A DNA stretch of 64,000 nucleotides from Citrobacter werkmanii NBRC 105721. Lineage in GTDB: Bacteria > Pseudomonadota > Gammaproteobacteria > Enterobacterales > Enterobacteriaceae. The position numbers were made by a program, and so were the translations under genes. Of this stretch, positions 61,123 to 64,000 are shown in pieces. Position 1 is the stretch's first letter. Each line of letters opens with the position of its first letter. Where the stretch lies: contig BBMW01000003.1 in assembly GCA_000759755.1 (NCBI GenBank), forward strand, positions 434,001 to 498,000, given 5' to 3'. Under the pieces are notes generated by a model. It worked only from the letters and a program-made list of their open reading frames with translations, was not told the DNA's origin and did not search any database.

Positions 61123-61773
61123 TCAGAAAATGCGTTCCTGATGCACCCAAACCGCCGCTTCTACGCGTGATTTGAGCTTCATTTTCTTCAGCATGTGCTT
61201 CACAAGAACTTTTACCGTGCTTTCGGTGATGTCCAGGCGGCGGGCAATCATCTTGTTAGGCAGGCCCTGGGCAATAAGCTTGAGAATATCGCGCTCGCGC
61301 GGCGTCAACTGGGTGACATCACGGTCAGACGTTGCGCGGTTGGCGCGCAGGCTGGCGGCCAGAACCGGCGTTAAGGCTTCACTCAGCACCATTTCACCAG
61401 CGGCGGCCTGCTGTAATGCTTTCAGTAAATCTTCCGGCTCCATATCTTTCAGCAGGTAACCATCCGCGCCGCGTTTCAGTGCGGTAACGACATCTTCTTC
61501 ATGATTGGATACGCTAAACACCACGATGCGGCCAGACAGGGACTTTTCACGCAGCTTGTCGAGGGTTTCCAGACCGTTCATACCAGGCATGTTGAGATCC
61601 AGCAGGATCAGATCGGGATCAAGAGATTCAGCCAGCTCGATACCCTGTTCGCCATTGCTGGCTTCACCGACAACGGTGATATCCTGCGCCATGCTGACAA
61701 GCTGTTTTACACCGGTTCGCAGCATCGGATGATCGTCGATCAACAGGATGGTTGCCGGTTCCAGATTACTCAT
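61123..61773 (-). CDS. narL: NarL, nitrate/nitrite response regulator
   Basis: 216 residues from [10 protein letters not shown], overlapping the end of narX by 8 bases. The receiver domain has phospho-acceptor Asp59 ([13 protein letters not shown]) and Lys109. The LuxR-type HTH covers about residues 155-216. In the recognition helix the sequence is [10 protein letters not shown], with Leu at position 190 where E. coli NarL and most relatives have His; the DNA-contacting Lys188, Val189 and Lys192 are kept. It activates narK and narGHJI and represses fumarate-type genes when nitrate is present. Confidence 0.97.
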   Translation of the reverse strand: MSNLEPATILLIDDHPMLRTGVKQLVSMAQDITVVGEASNGEQGIELAESLDPDLILLDLNMPGMNGLETLDKLREKSLSGRIVVFSVSNHEEDVVTALKRGADGYLLKDMEPEDLLKALQQAAAGEMVLSEALTPVLAASLRANRATSDRDVTQLTPRERDILKLIAQGLPNKMIARRLDITESTVKVLVKHMLKKMKLKSRVEAAVWVHQERIF

Positions 61774-63562
61774 GGGTATCTCCTTGGACTTCTGTGAAGT
61801 TTGTTTCGGGAATAAAAGTGACAGTAACTTCAGTACCGCCTGTCTCACGACGGCGTACACGGCAATCGCCGCGCAAGCTCTGCGCACGGTCGCGCATTAT
61901 TATCATGCCGTAGTGGTTACTGCGTTCGGCGTTTTCCGGTACGCCGCAGCCGTTATCTTGTACAGTGAGTTTGATCTGCTTACCATTTTGCACCACCGTC
62001 ACGACAACTTCATCGGCATGGGAGTGCTTCAGGGCGTTGCTCAGGGCTTCACGAGCAATTTGTAATAAGTGAATCGCCTGATGCGAAGGGACCAGGCGCG
62101 GTGGCAACTGATAATCCAGCTTAACCGCAAAACCGAAGCGGGCACTGTATTCCTGACAGCTGGCTTCCAGCGCGGGTCGCAATCCGGGTTCGGTGAGCTG
62201 TAAACGGAAGGTCGTTAACAGCTCACGCAGTTGCGCCCACGAGGCGTTCAGTTCATTACGAATCTGGCTAAGCAGTTCGCGGCTATTCTCGGGCAGCGCA
62301 TCGCCCTGCATCTGCAAACAGCTAACCTGCATCTTCATGCATGAAAGCGATTGTGCAATAGAATCATGGAGTTCGCGCGCAATGGTGGCACGCTCTTCCA
62401 TCACGATCAACTGCTGTTGACGCTCCTGATGCCTGTCGAGCGCCAGCGTTGCGGTCAGTTGCTCAACCAGGGTATCGACCAGTTGTTGCTGATCGTGGCT
62501 GAGATGGCGTCCGTTCGGCAACGTAGCGAGCAGGATACCATACTGGGTATGCGCGTCGGTCAGCCGCCATTTCAGCGTGATACCACCGTCTATCGCGGGC
62601 AGCGTACCGCGTGGGCACAGATGACATCCTTTCTCATCGCAACTGACATTGGACTGACAGGTAAATTCCTGATGATTATCTTCATCTTCCAGATCATAAA
62701 CCCGCAGCTCAATATCATGCAGCAGGGTCAAATTTTGCAGGCCGTTCAGCACCGGAGAGAGGCGTTCGCACAATGGCACCTGAGAATGCAGGCGGCGGTT
62801 GGCTTGCCACAGAAAAGAGAGGATCTGATTTTTATGCTCCAGCCCGGCCGTTTTCTCCTGCACCCGCTGTTCCAGTACCGCATAACTTTCAGCCAGCTCT
62901 TCCGACATATTATTCAGCGCCGAGCCCAGAGCCGCCATCTCATTACGCCCGCTGATATGCGCACGTTGGGTAAAATCACGTTGGCTGACGGCTCGCGCCA
63001 TCGCCAATAGCTGTTTCCACGGCTCCAGCAGGCGTACGCGTAGCCAGATAATAGTGAAGACCAGCAGTAAGGCCATAAATGCCGCCATCAGGCGATGTAA
63101 CAGGACGACGCGTTCAATCCGCAATTCGGTGGTATGGTCGAAGGCGGTAACCAGCTTATCCAGCCCAACGACAAAGCGCGTTACATCTTGCGCCACCGCA
63201 TCAGGCGTTTGCGCGTGGGCAAGCCCTGGCGCCAGCTCAGTGTGCCAGTAATCCTGTAATGCTTTTAACTGCGCCTGTTGTCCATCGCGCTGTGCGGCCC
63301 GCGTTAACTCTGGACTAAACGCCGTTTTCTCCATTTCATCCAGTAGCGGTTGATCGTCGGCTTCCAGGGGTACCGCCGCCAGCAGACGATAACTCTGCAT
63401 ACGCAGCGAGCCGGCTTTGTTAATTGCATGGGCGCTACCCTGAACGCCCTGAACCAGCCAACCGGAGACAGCCATACCTGCCACGCCGATGGCAGTAGAC
63501 AATAAAACAATCAGCGCCACCTGGTTGACCAGCGTAAGCGGGGAGAGACAACGTTTAAACAT
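61766..63562 (-). CDS. narX: NarX, nitrate/nitrite sensor kinase
   Basis: 598 residues, the E. coli length. Two transmembrane helices flank a periplasmic four-helix sensor with the P-box region ([21 protein letters not shown]). Then come HAMP, a Cys-containing central module ([12 protein letters not shown]), a dimerisation domain with the phospho-His in [15 protein letters not shown], and an ATPase domain ([17 protein letters not shown]). It phosphorylates NarL on nitrate binding. It overlaps narL and diverges from narK across 339 bp. Confidence 0.98.
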   Translation of the reverse strand: MFKRCLSPLTLVNQVALIVLLSTAIGVAGMAVSGWLVQGVQGSAHAINKAGSLRMQSYRLLAAVPLEADDQPLLDEMEKTAFSPELTRAAQRDGQQAQLKALQDYWHTELAPGLAHAQTPDAVAQDVTRFVVGLDKLVTAFDHTTELRIERVVLLHRLMAAFMALLLVFTIIWLRVRLLEPWKQLLAMARAVSQRDFTQRAHISGRNEMAALGSALNNMSEELAESYAVLEQRVQEKTAGLEHKNQILSFLWQANRRLHSQVPLCERLSPVLNGLQNLTLLHDIELRVYDLEDEDNHQEFTCQSNVSCDEKGCHLCPRGTLPAIDGGITLKWRLTDAHTQYGILLATLPNGRHLSHDQQQLVDTLVEQLTATLALDRHQERQQQLIVMEERATIARELHDSIAQSLSCMKMQVSCLQMQGDALPENSRELLSQIRNELNASWAQLRELLTTFRLQLTEPGLRPALEASCQEYSARFGFAVKLDYQLPPRLVPSHQAIHLLQIAREALSNALKHSHADEVVVTVVQNGKQIKLTVQDNGCGVPENAERSNHYGMIIMRDRAQSLRGDCRVRRRETGGTEVTVTFIPETNFTEVQGDTHE

Positions 63563-63901
63563 GGTGACTTGTTCCTTCGGGTCTTCGTAGAACAGAAACC
63601 CTTTTGAATAACGGTTCTGCTGCAGGCAGTGGCGTTATTCTCGGCGATACACTGGAGTATACCCATACCTCAAACGGGCTACCTCTTAATTGCCAGCTGA
63701 GGGGGAGGTCATGGGTCAGGGGGAGTAGAAGACGACAGAAGCGTGAAAAACCACATCTTTTTTACCGAAGTAATGTACTCATTTAGGGTGATGACAAATT
63801 TTAGGCATGAATAATGACACCTTTTCCTTTGATTTATATCAACTTACTTCCAGCTGTAAACCCTAAGGTTGCAGGCATCGAAACAAGTATCAGAGGTGTC
63901 T
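63563..63901. promoter_or_regulatory. narX-narK divergent control region
   Basis: 339 bp. A perfect FNR box TTGATTTATATCAA lies at 63829-63842. A -10-like TAAGGT is at 63864-63869, which places the narK start near 63876 and the FNR box centre at about -41. A NarL heptamer TACTCAT sits at 63776-63782, with further TACCTCA/TACCTCT heptamers near 63664-63690. This matches the E. coli narK layout: FNR plus upstream NarL sites, with IHF between. Confidence 0.85.
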
Positions 63902-64000
63902 ATGAGTCACTCATCTGCCCCGGAAAGGGCATCTGGAGCTGTAATTACAGAATGGCGGCCGGAAGATCCTGTCTTCTGGCAACAGCGTGGTCAACGAATC
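63902..64000 (+). CDS. narK: NarK, nitrate/nitrite transporter, first 33 codons (cut by window edge)
   Basis: Starts MSHSSAPERASGAVITEWRP and continues to the window end with FWQQRGQRI, matching the cytoplasmic N-terminus of E. coli NarK, a major-facilitator nitrate/nitrite exchanger. Ribosome-binding site AGAGG lies 8 bases upstream. It is the first gene read away from narXL, and in E. coli narGHJI follows. Confidence 0.96.
   Translation, partial: MSHSSAPERASGAVITEWRPEDPVFWQQRGQRI

Noticed and set aside
63604-63786. 60-codon open frame between narX and narK
   Set aside because: It covers the NarL-site region, has no recognisable protein features and no ribosome-binding site.

Overview
The window is a stretch of enterobacterial chromosome. 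Gene order and protein sequences follow the minCDE to narK region of Escherichia coli and Salmonella very closely. The accessory content, together with near-identity to both genera without matching either, suggests Citrobacter or a close relative. This is inferred from recalled protein families and synteny; no search was run. No tRNA, rRNA, CRISPR array, transposase or phage gene was seen.

Layout. 1-18.2 kb is mostly conserved core: the end of a LysR-type regulator, minE-minD-minC, ycgL-ycgM-ycgN, a cupin-like nitric-oxide stress gene behind a near-perfect NsrR operator, dsbB, nhaB, fadR, ycgB, dadA-dadX, cvrA, ldcA, emtA, ycgR, ymgE and treA. 18.3-21.5 kb is the PEP-dependent dihydroxyacetone kinase operon dhaKLM. 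Its usual divergent activator gene dhaR is missing; instead 21.8-29.5 kb carries two tandem IprA/YaiV-like regulators, a five-gene chaperone-usher fimbrial operon and a LuxR-type regulator. 29.5-35.4 kb has a catabolic-type glutamate dehydrogenase and the blue-light cluster bluR, bluF, ycgZ-ymgA-ariR-ymgC, ending in an extra LuxR-type gene. 35.5-37.8 kb is ychF, pth, ychH. 38.0-42.8 kb is an accessory metabolic island: an aspartate kinase close to LysC, divergent from diaminobutyrate aminotransferase (dat) and diaminobutyrate decarboxylase (ddc). 42.9-52.9 kb is core again (dauA, prs, ispE-lolB, hemA-prfA-prmC-sirB2-sirB1-kdsA). 52.9-56.0 kb is a second insertion (bdcA-like, bdcR-like, YtcJ-like amidohydrolase). 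56.1-64.0 kb is chaA, chaB, chaC, a DUF1883 gene, ychN, ychO, narL-narX and the start of narK.

The most interesting unit is at 37957-42791. The aspartate kinase is a LysC (lysine-sensitive AKIII) paralogue in which several residues of the lysine-binding regulatory site differ from LysC. Its leader keeps about 50 nt that look like one arm of the lysC lysine riboswitch, while the rest of the aptamer is missing. Beside dat and ddc, this suggests a duplicated lysC that lost both lysine controls and now feeds aspartate semialdehyde into 2,4-diaminobutyrate and 1,3-diaminopropane. Other points worth a second look are the NsrR operator, the palindromes left upstream of dhaK, the small operator-like palindrome between the fimbrial regulators and the fimbrial operon, the paired TTGTACAA sites near bluR, and a substitution in the DNA-recognition helix of NarL.
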